A stretch of DNA of 23,642 nt from Syntrophales bacterium (GTDB taxonomy: Bacteria; Desulfobacterota; Syntrophia; Syntrophales; UBA2210), in assembly GCA_028715865.1 (NCBI GenBank), contig JAQUQY010000002.1, positions 1 to 23,642 of the forward strand. Reading direction: 5' to 3'. Both the position numbers and the translations under genes were made by a program. The notes under the pieces are model-generated. The model searched no databases. It saw only the letters and a program-made list of their open reading frames with translations, and was not told the DNA's origin. Positions 1-7,081 of the stretch are shown in pieces. Within the stretch, counting starts at the first letter, position 1; each line of letters begins with the position of its first letter.

Positions 1-93
1 ACTGTGGCCTTCGGACTTCTCTTCTCCATGGTACTGACTCTTCTTGTAATACCGGTGGTATACGCGATAGTTGATCGTATAAAGAATGAATGA
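1..93 (+). CDS. RND-family efflux permease, C-terminal fragment (5' end outside window)
   Basis: The first 30 codons, ending in TGA, are the tail of a protein whose start lies upstream of the window. The peptide reads GLLFSMVLTLLVIPVVYA followed by a short charged end (IVDRIKNE). This matches the last transmembrane helix of AcrB/CzcA-type RND transporters, where a hydrophobic LTLLVIPVVY segment precedes a short cytoplasmic tail. Such proteins are proton-driven inner-membrane pumps working with a periplasmic adaptor and an outer-membrane channel. Nothing here shows the substrate. The following hydrolase is on the same strand 68 bases downstream, so co-transcription is possible. The family is inferred from about 30 residues only. 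Confidence 0.7.
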   Translation, partial: TVAFGLLFSMVLTLLVIPVVYAIVDRIKNE

Positions 94-161
94 GATGAAC
101 GATAATGACGAAAATCTTTATGAACTTTTCATGAGCCTTTAGCTCTGATATAGACAAAACG

Positions 162-989
162 ATGAAAAGAGCCTTTATTGTTCTTGGAGCTGTAGCAATT
201 GCCATGAGCTTTTTTTCATTTCTGGGGGGATGCCGTCTTCAGCGGACCCTTCTCTATTATCCCGAGAGGATGTCCATGGAGGCTGTGGATCGATTTGCCC
301 GAATTGCCGATTTGGAGCCATGGCCATCGTGGGACAAGCCTTATATGGGACTGATAAGGCTCGATAAGACCGTTTCCTCACGGGGGACGGTGATCGTCTT
401 CCATGGAAACGCGGGGGCCGCCGTCCATCGACGTTATTACGCCGATGCCCTCACGCCGAGGGGCTACAGGGTTATAATATCAGAATATCCAGGTTACGGA
501 GCCCGTTCAGGTGAGACGAGCGAAGAGAGCTTTGTCAAAGACGCAAGCGATCTCGTCAACCTGGTAGTTGATGAATTTGGAGGTCCAATCTATCTCTGGG
601 GAGAGTCATTGGGGTGTGCCGTGGTTGCCGGCGTTGTTTCCCATTATGGATTGCCCGTCGCGGGAGTTGCACTGATAACCCCCTGGGATACTCTTTATAA
701 CCTGGCGAGGGCAAAGTTCCCATTTATTCCGGTAGGATTATTCATGCGGGACAGGTACGACAACGCGGCCAATATGCAAGACTATCCGGGTCCCGTGGCT
801 GTGCTTATGTCCGAGAGAGACGAAATCATTCCCGTGAGATTGACCCGCGGCCTGTATGAAACCCTGCCGGAACCGAAATTGTTAAGGATTTTCAAGGGTG
901 CCGGACACAATACATGGCCTGTGGATGCCGATTTTGAATGGTGGGGCGAAGTGACTTCCTGGCTCGAGATGAATGCGGTATCCAGGTAA
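162..989 (+). CDS. Putative lipoprotein alpha/beta hydrolase
   Basis: A 275-residue serine hydrolase of the alpha/beta fold. Residues 1-23 are a hydrophobic signal segment ending in LGGC, a lipobox with Cys24, so the protein is probably a membrane-anchored lipoprotein. The catalytic set is visible: oxyanion-type HGNAG at 81-85, nucleophile elbow GESLG with Ser149, Asp220 in SERDEIIP, and His249 in GAGHN. Overall it resembles the BEM46/YfhR-like group of membrane-anchored hydrolases, whose substrates are mostly unknown. The ATG at 162 begins exactly where the signal peptide should, although the upstream bases show no clear Shine-Dalgarno. It follows the RND permease tail on the same strand and is convergent with pdxT. 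The fold call is firm; the substrate cannot be told. Confidence 0.85.
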   Translation: MKRAFIVLGAVAIAMSFFSFLGGCRLQRTLLYYPERMSMEAVDRFARIADLEPWPSWDKPYMGLIRLDKTVSSRGTVIVFHGNAGAAVHRRYYADALTPRGYRVIISEYPGYGARSGETSEESFVKDASDLVNLVVDEFGGPIYLWGESLGCAVVAGVVSHYGLPVAGVALITPWDTLYNLARAKFPFIPVGLFMRDRYDNAANMQDYPGPVAVLMSERDEIIPVRLTRGLYETLPEPKLLRIFKGAGHNTWPVDADFEWWGEVTSWLEMNAVSR

Positions 990-1034
990 TTGCATAATTT
1001 CTCAAAATCGGGGTTAGGCGGGCACCGCGGGGAA

Positions 1035-1586
1035 TCAGGATATCATGTCCAGAAAATAGCTGTGGATTCTTTCGTCTCCGGTAAGCTCCGGGTGAAATGT
1101 GGCCACAAGAATGTTGTTTTGCCGGGCCAGGACGGGCTTGTCCCGGTAACTGGCCATGACATGGACGTCCTTCCCGGCTTCATCTATGACGGGAGCCCTT
1201 ATGAAAACGGCCCTGAAGGGTTCATCAGGTGAAAATGAGAGTTCTATGACAGCCTCACGGCTGTCTATCTGGCGTCCGTAAGCGTTCCTTACCGTACGGA
1301 CATCTATCAGGTTAAGGTAATTTTGAGATCGGGAAAGGAGAATGGCGCCGGCACAGGTTCCCAGTATGGGCTTTCCCGAAGCGGCGTAGCTCAGGAGGGC
1401 GTCTCGCAGCCCGTAAAGATCCATCAGCCTCAGAATCGCTGAGCTTTCCCCGCCGGGAATGGCGAGTCCGTCCATATCCTTAAGCTCTTCAGGGAGCCTT
1501 ATTTCGGTTGCTAAGGCTCCACACCGCTTAAACATGACTATGTGTTCGCGAAAGGCTCCCTGTAGCGCAAGGACGCCGATTTTCAT
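1035..1586 (-). CDS. pdxT: Pyridoxal 5'-phosphate synthase glutaminase subunit PdxT
   Basis: A 183-residue class I glutamine amidotransferase that releases ammonia from glutamine and passes it to PdxS for PLP synthesis in the cytoplasm. The family signature is present throughout: N-terminal IGVLALQGAFREH, PGGESSAI at 44-51, nucleophile Cys78 in GTCAG, and the His165/Glu167 pair in FHPELTGD. The length is close to the usual 185-200 residues and no key residue is missing. It lies 12 bases downstream of pdxS on the same strand, so the two are almost certainly one transcript. The stop codon is TGA. The opposite-strand open frame over this gene is not coding. Confidence 0.97.
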   Translation of the reverse strand: MKIGVLALQGAFREHIVMFKRCGALATEIRLPEELKDMDGLAIPGGESSAILRLMDLYGLRDALLSYAASGKPILGTCAGAILLSRSQNYLNLIDVRTVRNAYGRQIDSREAVIELSFSPDEPFRAVFIRAPVIDEAGKDVHVMASYRDKPVLARQNNILVATFHPELTGDERIHSYFLDMIS

Positions 1587-1598
1587 GGCCGGCCTGCC

Positions 1599-2483
1599 TC
1601 AGTTTCCCCTCACCTGGAGCAGGTCTTTTTCGCCCAGAGACGAGATTTCCAAGCCCGGCATGGCATCGCCCAGAGATTTGGATACCTTTGCAAGGATATC
1701 GGGATTGTTGTAGTGGGTCACGGCCTGAACTATAGCGCTTGCACGCCGGGCAGGTTCCTTGGACTTGAAGATGCCGGATCCAACGAATACGCCGTCGGCG
1801 CCGAGCTGCATCATGAGGGCCGCATCGGCTGGAGTGGCGATCCCGCCGGCTGAGAAGTTGACCACTGGCAATTTCCTGTCCCTTGCCACCAGTCTGACCA
1901 GCTCATAGGGCGCGCCCAGGTTTTTAGCCGCCGTCATCAGTTCCTCTTCAGGCAGAACGGAAAGGCGCGCGATTTCATCGTTGATCGTGCGCATGTGCCT
2001 TACCGCCTCTACAACGTTGCCCGTTCCAGCCTCTCCCTTGGTGCGCAGCATGGCGGCCCCCTCGCCCAGTCTTCTGAGCGCTTCACCGAGATTTACGGCG
2101 CCGCAGACGAAGGGTACCTTGAAGTTCCATTTGTTGATATGATAGGACTCGTCGGCGGGTGTGAGTACCTCGCTCTCGTCGATATAGTCGACGCCCATGG
2201 ATTCCAGAATCTGGGCTTCAACGAAATGTCCTATACGGACCTTCGCCATTACGGGAATGGAAACACTTTCCATGATCTTTTCAATTATTTCAGGGTCCGT
2301 CATGCGTGCTACGCCGCCCTGGGCTCTGATGTCGGCGGGTACACGCTCCAGGGCCATCACCGAAACGGCCCCGGCGTCTTCAGCGATCTTCGCCTGCTCG
2401 GGATTGGTAACATCCATGATGACTCCGCCTTTGAGCATTTCCGCTAAACCTGTTTTCAGCGGCAGAGTTCCAAATTTTTCCAT
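1599..2483 (-). CDS. pdxS: Pyridoxal 5'-phosphate synthase lyase subunit PdxS
   Basis: A 294-residue (beta/alpha)8 enzyme that condenses ribose 5-phosphate, glyceraldehyde 3-phosphate and ammonia into PLP; it normally forms a dodecamer with PdxT. The visible catalytic residues fall at the same numbers as in Bacillus PdxS: Asp24 in VIMDVTNPEQ, Lys81 in VMAKVRIGHF and Lys149 in LRTKGEAGTGN. The phosphate-binding loop FSAGGIATPADAA is also present. The ATG at 2483 is preceded by a G-rich Shine-Dalgarno (AGGGGGA, 4 bases away), and a sigma70-like promoter lies at 2522-2550. It is first in the pdxS-pdxT operon. This ribose-5-phosphate-dependent route needs no oxygen, which suits an anaerobe. Confidence 0.98.
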   Translation of the reverse strand: MEKFGTLPLKTGLAEMLKGGVIMDVTNPEQAKIAEDAGAVSVMALERVPADIRAQGGVARMTDPEIIEKIMESVSIPVMAKVRIGHFVEAQILESMGVDYIDESEVLTPADESYHINKWNFKVPFVCGAVNLGEALRRLGEGAAMLRTKGEAGTGNVVEAVRHMRTINDEIARLSVLPEEELMTAAKNLGAPYELVRLVARDRKLPVVNFSAGGIATPADAALMMQLGADGVFVGSGIFKSKEPARRASAIVQAVTHYNNPDILAKVSKSLGDAMPGLEISSLGEKDLLQVRGN

Positions 2484-2521
2484 GCATTCCCCCTGGTTCT
2501 TAAATATGGCTAGAAAGGTTT

Positions 2522-2550
2522 CTTATAATCCCACTGAGGACTATTTTCAA
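2522..2550 (-). promoter_or_regulatory. Predicted sigma70-type promoter of pdxST
   Basis: Read on the minus strand, TTGAAA (2550-2545) and TATAAG (2527-2522) are separated by exactly 17 bases; each box is one base off consensus. Transcription would start near 2515, leaving a leader of about 30 bases before the pdxS ATG. No operator or riboswitch fold was seen between promoter and gene. It is a prediction from pattern only. Confidence 0.6.
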
Positions 2551-2628
2551 GAATTTTGTTTCCGCGGCCTGCAATGACACCTCGTTTGGCCGTGAATGTT
2601 CCCGTCTTTTGATGTTATTATCTTTTCA

Positions 2629-2657
2629 TTGACTTCTTCAAAACCTCCATCTACAAA
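2629..2657 (+). promoter_or_regulatory. Possible promoter of the CoA-transferase/GNAT gene
   Basis: The 311-base space between pdxS and the GTG start of the CoA-transferase gene holds no RNA gene or convincing ORF. On the plus strand it contains TTGACT (2629-2634), a 17-base spacer and TACAAA (2652-2657). The -35 box is one base from consensus and the -10 box two. Transcription from here would give a leader of about 130 bases. The rest of the gap shows no clear hairpin or repeat. Confidence 0.35.
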
Positions 2658-2794
2658 TAGAGCCTGTTCAATGGACTATTCCATTCCTGACGGGGGTATG
2701 CATTTGGGATAGAGTTTAGGCAGATTATGGCAAATCAGGCGATTCAAGGCAATGCCCCTGTAAGACCATGAAACGAAGACAGGAGATGTGTAAC

Positions 2795-4666
2795 GTGGAA
2801 AAGGGCTGGCATGAAATCTATCGGTCAAGGCTCACAACGGCCGTGAAGGCACTGGATAAAATCAAAAGGGGGGGGCGGATTTTCATAGGTTCAGCCTGCG
2901 GTGAACCTCAACACCTCGTTGAAACCCTTATTGAAATTGCTCCCCGGACGGCTGACAATGAAATCATTCATTTTCTTGATTTGGGTTTAGGATCCTATAC
3001 CGATGAGCGATTCACCGACAAGTTCAGGCACAACGCTCTGTTCATAGGGCCCCGCATGAGAGAAGTAATCGCCCAGGGCAGGGCGGACTACACTCCAATA
3101 TTTCTTTCAGAAATACCCCAACTCATCAGGAGCGGCCGGATGCATCTTGATGTGGCCCTGATCCAGGTTTCCCCTCCTGACGATCACGGCTACGTGAGCC
3201 TGGGTATATCGGTGGATATCACGAAAATCGCAGCCGAAGAAGCGGACTACGTTATTGCTCAGGTCAATCCCAATATGCCAAGGACTCTGGGAGACACCTT
3301 CCTGCACGTGAGCGACATACATGCCTTCGTAGAGTTTGCTGAACCGCTTCTTGAATTTTTTCCCGAAACTCCCGGTCCTGTAGAAGAAAAAATCGGAAGT
3401 TACATAGCTGAAATCATCGAAAACGAATCTACCATACAAACGGGAGTGGGCAGAATTCCAGGCTCCATATTCCCCTGCCTCGTTGACAAGAAAAACCTGG
3501 GTGTTCACACCGAAACCTTTACAGGGGGAATAATTGACCTGATTGAAAGGGGTGTGGTCAACTGCCGCAAGAAGACCCTCCATCGCGGGAAAATAGTCGC
3601 GAGCTTCTGTATGGGTTCGAAGGAACTGTTTGACTATGTTAATGACAATCCGCTTTTCGAATTCCGTCCCAGCCATTACGTCAACAACCCCGCCATTATC
3701 GCCCGGAACGACCGTATGATATCAATTAACGCGGCTCTCACGGTTGATCTCACCGGCCAGGTGAGCTCCGACTCGCTGGGATACCGCTTTTACGGCGGCA
3801 TAGGAGGACAGGTGGATTTCGTGCGAGGCGCGGCCATGTCGAAAAGAGGGCGGTCGATTATTACACTTCCATCCACTACCGACGATGGGAAGAGCTCACG
3901 AATAGTGCCCTATCTGATTGAGGGAAGCGGTGTCGTTGTTACAAGGGGCGACTTGCATTACGTGGTAACGGAATACGGAATTGCCTACATTCACGGTAAA
4001 TCAATAAGGGACAGGGCCATGGCCCTTATTTCCATCGCCCATCCGGATTTCAGAGATGAACTGCTTGAAGCGGCAAAAAAGCAGGGCTATGTGTACCCGG
4101 ACCAGCTTGTGCCTGGCGTTCTTTACCCAAAGGAATACGAAAACTGGTTTGCCGACAAGAAGGGTTCGGAAATCTTTTTCCGCCCCGTCAGGGCAACGGA
4201 CGAGCGGGCTATTCAGGACATGATCTATTCCCTCCCGGAACAGGACGTTTACACACGCTTCTTCCAGAACCTGAAGTCCTTTTCTCACAAGGTGGCAATG
4301 CCCATGGCTGCCGTGGACTATTACGACAAAATGGCCCTCGCTGCGGTAACTGGAAAGGAGGAACCGGAGGGCAAGGAGGAGATCATTGCCGTGGGCCAGT
4401 ACATGAGGGATCCCGCGACTAACTATGCCGAGGTGGCGTTTACGGTCCGCGATGATTGGCAGGGCAGAGGTGTGGGAACTTTGCTTCTTCAATATCTCAT
4501 AAGAATTGCCCAGAAAAAGAACATTGAAGGATTCACTGCTGATGTTCTGGCCAGGAATGACGCGATGATGGCCGTGTTTCACAAATCGGGATATCCAATG
4601 GAGGTTAAGAGGGAGTTTGGTATCTATGAATTAAAATTTTCTTTCCAGGAAAGGGCGGTCGGCTGA
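2795..4666 (+). CDS. Acetyl-CoA hydrolase/transferase fused to a C-terminal GNAT acetyltransferase
   Basis: A 623-residue fusion. Numbered from an in-frame ATG at 2768 (nine codons upstream), residues about 12-450 form an acetyl-CoA hydrolase/CoA-transferase of the 4-hydroxybutyrate CoA-transferase type: GVGRIPGSIFPCL at 226-238, probable catalytic Glu249 in GVHTETFTGG, and GGIGGQVDF at 343-351. Residues about 468-625 are a GNAT domain with the acetyl-CoA loop WQGRGVGTLLL at 564-574. The first part would move CoA between acyl groups or hydrolyse acetyl-CoA; the second may acetylate a lysine or amine. I chose GTG 2795 because AGGAG lies 9 bases before it, whereas ATG 2768 has no ribosome site. 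This fusion occurs in other anaerobes. The acyl substrate is unknown. Confidence 0.93.
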   Translation: MEKGWHEIYRSRLTTAVKALDKIKRGGRIFIGSACGEPQHLVETLIEIAPRTADNEIIHFLDLGLGSYTDERFTDKFRHNALFIGPRMREVIAQGRADYTPIFLSEIPQLIRSGRMHLDVALIQVSPPDDHGYVSLGISVDITKIAAEEADYVIAQVNPNMPRTLGDTFLHVSDIHAFVEFAEPLLEFFPETPGPVEEKIGSYIAEIIENESTIQTGVGRIPGSIFPCLVDKKNLGVHTETFTGGIIDLIERGVVNCRKKTLHRGKIVASFCMGSKELFDYVNDNPLFEFRPSHYVNNPAIIARNDRMISINAALTVDLTGQVSSDSLGYRFYGGIGGQVDFVRGAAMSKRGRSIITLPSTTDDGKSSRIVPYLIEGSGVVVTRGDLHYVVTEYGIAYIHGKSIRDRAMALISIAHPDFRDELLEAAKKQGYVYPDQLVPGVLYPKEYENWFADKKGSEIFFRPVRATDERAIQDMIYSLPEQDVYTRFFQNLKSFSHKVAMPMAAVDYYDKMALAAVTGKEEPEGKEEIIAVGQYMRDPATNYAEVAFTVRDDWQGRGVGTLLLQYLIRIAQKKNIEGFTADVLARNDAMMAVFHKSGYPMEVKREFGIYELKFSFQERAVG

Positions 4667-4695
4667 TGAAAGACTGTATGCTTAAACTGTTACCT

Positions 4696-5982
4696 TCATT
4701 CATTTTCATTCGGGGGAGATGAAAACCAGAAAAGCATGATTGCCAGGCTGACGGCAACAATAGCTACGATGAAAGCAAGGGTGTAGTCCTCGGTGAGGTC
4801 GAAGATTTTTCCGCTAAGAAGGACACCCGAGGCTCCTCCGATCCCTCCCGCCAGTGAGAGAATCCCCAGGATTTTTCCAAAGTGAGGACCAAGAAAAAGA
4901 TCCGCCGAGCGGGCTGGAACGATGGGAGCGATGGAGCCGTATCCCATTCCGAACAGTATGGCGTAACTGTAAAGAAGATAGACGCGATCCGCCTGAAGCA
5001 TCAAAAGGCTGGCCACGCCCAGTATGGTGCAGAACATACCAATGGCAAAGGCCTTTTCCCGGCTGATTCGATCGGACAATGTTCCAAAAAAGATTTTTCC
5101 CAGGGACCCGAAAATCCCGGCCATGCCGAAAAAAAAGGCGCCCTGGGCCGCTGAAAACCCGCCGTCTATAACGCTTGCCACCTGGTGAATCAAAGTTCCC
5201 TGGATGGCAAGAGGGACGAAAAAAAAGCTTACGAAAAGAAACCAGAACTGCCTGGTTCGAAGGGCTTCTCCAGGAGTCTGGGCCACGGGCTTATGGAGCG
5301 TTCTCGCCGCCATAGGGGGGTTGACCTTTGAACTTTCTTCAAGGCTGGGCGTCAGGATAGGGACACTTTCCTTGGCGCTCCCATCGGGAACCTCACCAAT
5401 TTCCCCAGGGTTTGTCCTTTGCAGGATGGCGTTCAGGGGAAACACGATGGAAAGCATGCCCGCAGCGAGTATAAGGTATGCAGAGCGCCATCCATATAAA
5501 GTGATGAGATAGTGAGACAGTGGAATAATAATCTGCATTCCGAGGCCGATGCCGGACATGGCGATGCCGATGGCCAGGCCGCGTTTGCGTTCAAACCATT
5601 TGGGAAGAATGATGCCGTGGGCGATGAAGCCGATGGCGCAGACGCCTATTGCCGTTATTACTCCGAAGGACAGGTAGAAATGCCAGAGGGAAGTGATCCG
5701 GCTTGATGCCGCCAGTCCCACGGCGACCAGGCAAGAGGCAAGGGGGATAATCCGCCTGGGCCCGAACCTGTCCATAACAGACCCGACAGGAAGAGCCACG
5801 AAGGAATGGACAAGCATGAAGCAGGAAAAGACCCCCGAAACGGCTGATCGGCTCCATTGAAATTCTTCAATCACGGCTACAAGAAATACGGAAAAGGAGT
5901 ACCAGATTCCAAAGATTATGCCGAGATTGATAAAAGAAACGGCAACGATAACCCATCCGTAAAAAATGCGATCTTGTATCAT
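4696..5982 (-). CDS. MFS transporter, OFA/monocarboxylate type
   Basis: A 428-residue major facilitator with about 12 hydrophobic segments split by a polar central loop (about residues 208-245, rich in Pro, Ser and Glu). The first helix region reads YGWVIVAVSFINLG then GIWYSFSVF, typical of the oxalate:formate antiporter/monocarboxylate branch. Motif A appears as DRFGPRR after helix 2 and a second copy as LSDRISREKA in the C-terminal half. It probably carries a small carboxylate across the inner membrane; the actual substrate is not visible. The frame is open to 6063, but ATG 5982 is preferred: GAGG lies 6 bases upstream and the protein then starts just before helix 1. It is convergent with the CoA-transferase gene, 29 bases apart, and divergent from the radical SAM gene. 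Confidence 0.88.
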   Translation of the reverse strand: MIQDRIFYGWVIVAVSFINLGIIFGIWYSFSVFLVAVIEEFQWSRSAVSGVFSCFMLVHSFVALPVGSVMDRFGPRRIIPLASCLVAVGLAASSRITSLWHFYLSFGVITAIGVCAIGFIAHGIILPKWFERKRGLAIGIAMSGIGLGMQIIIPLSHYLITLYGWRSAYLILAAGMLSIVFPLNAILQRTNPGEIGEVPDGSAKESVPILTPSLEESSKVNPPMAARTLHKPVAQTPGEALRTRQFWFLFVSFFFVPLAIQGTLIHQVASVIDGGFSAAQGAFFFGMAGIFGSLGKIFFGTLSDRISREKAFAIGMFCTILGVASLLMLQADRVYLLYSYAILFGMGYGSIAPIVPARSADLFLGPHFGKILGILSLAGGIGGASGVLLSGKIFDLTEDYTLAFIVAIVAVSLAIMLFWFSSPPNENE

Positions 5983-6120
5983 TTGCCGCCTCTGTGGTAT
6001 TCCAGTTATCAGGGGTAAGGCGGCCGCGGGAGTTGCCAGCCAGCTGCACACTCCTCCAAACAAGAGGTTTTGTCAAGGCCGGCTGTTTTTTAGAATGACA
6101 CGGGCGTGAAAATTCGAGCC

Positions 6121-7050
6121 ATGACCAATGAGCCATCATACCTGAAGCTATACCGGGAAGGCGTCCTTGCCGTCCGGGTCTCTCAGTCCCTCGATATGCT
6201 GGCTTCCTGCTCCCTCTGCCCCAGAAACTGCCGCGTTGACCGCCTTTCAGGCGAGAAGGGTTTCTGCCGTACCGGCCGGAAGGCGCCAGTGGCGAGCCGG
6301 GGAGCCCATTTCGGTGAAGAGTCTCCCCTGGTGGGAAGCCTTGGATCGGGTACGATCTTCTTCAGTTCCTGCAATCTTCTATGTTCTTTCTGCCAGAATG
6401 ACGATATCAGTCACGGCGGCGCGGGGGTTCAGGTGGAACCGGAAAACCTGGCTTCAATGATGCTTTCCCTGGCCGGTCAGGGCTGTCACAACATAAACTT
6501 TGTTACGCCTACCCATGTTGTGCCACAGATACTCGAGGGCCTTGTCATCGCCGCGTCACATGGCCTGAATGTCCCCCTTGTCTATAACTGCGGTGGATAC
6601 GAGAACCTGGAGACGCTGAAAATACTCGATGGAGTCATTGATATTTATATGCCTGATTTCAAGTTCTGGGACAACCAATGGGCCCTTTATACATGCGGGG
6701 TAAAGGATTACCGGGAGCGGGCATGCGAGGCAATGCGGGAAATGCATCGGCAGGTCGGAGATCTGGTGGTTTCTGAGGCGGGGACTGCTGTAAGGGGCCT
6801 GCTGGTTCGCCATCTGGTTATGCCGGGCAGTGTGGCCGGTACGGCTGAGATTATGGATTTTCTGGCAAGAGAGATTTCAACGGACACCTATGTAAATATC
6901 ATGGATCAGTACCGGCCCTGTCACGGGGCTGTGGGAGACAAAAAAATCGGCAGAAGGATAACGGGAGCTGAATATGGTGAGGCCCTGGAAGCCGCTACAA
7001 AGGCGGGCCTGGGACGCCTGGACGGCCGCCGTCGACTGTGGCCTGTATGA
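6121..7050 (+). CDS. Radical SAM protein, PflA-like (COG1313 type), cytoplasmic
   Basis: A 309-residue radical SAM protein related to pyruvate formate-lyase activating enzymes. Numbered from the alternative GTG at 6106, the 4Fe-4S/SAM motif is Cys89-x3-Cys93-x2-Cys96 in SSCNLLCSFCQN. An extra N-terminal cysteine group, CSLCPRNC (35, 38, 42) plus Cys54, may hold a second metal centre. IDIYMPDFKFW is a conserved family segment. An in-frame TAG at 6091-6093 limits the start to GTG 6106 or ATG 6121; neither has a good ribosome site, and ATG 6121 is chosen. The N-terminus lacks any signal peptide, unlike its close paralogue at 14641-15687. It ends 31 bases before the aldehyde oxidoreductase gene, so the two are probably co-transcribed. 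Its target is unknown. Confidence 0.9.
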   Translation: MTNEPSYLKLYREGVLAVRVSQSLDMLASCSLCPRNCRVDRLSGEKGFCRTGRKAPVASRGAHFGEESPLVGSLGSGTIFFSSCNLLCSFCQNDDISHGGAGVQVEPENLASMMLSLAGQGCHNINFVTPTHVVPQILEGLVIAASHGLNVPLVYNCGGYENLETLKILDGVIDIYMPDFKFWDNQWALYTCGVKDYRERACEAMREMHRQVGDLVVSEAGTAVRGLLVRHLVMPGSVAGTAEIMDFLAREISTDTYVNIMDQYRPCHGAVGDKKIGRRITGAEYGEALEAATKAGLGRLDGRRRLWPV

Positions 7051-7081
7051 GGTTCTTTCATGCAGCCAAAAGGAGGCAGTC

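Noticed and set aside
3107..4582. Two minus-strand open frames of about 190 codons opposite the CoA-transferase/GNAT gene
   Set aside because: They are antisense to clear family motifs; the predicted peptides resemble no protein family.
6048..6076. Perfect TTGACA on the minus strand upstream of the MFS gene
   Set aside because: No acceptable -10 box at 16 to 18 bases, so it was not called a promoter.
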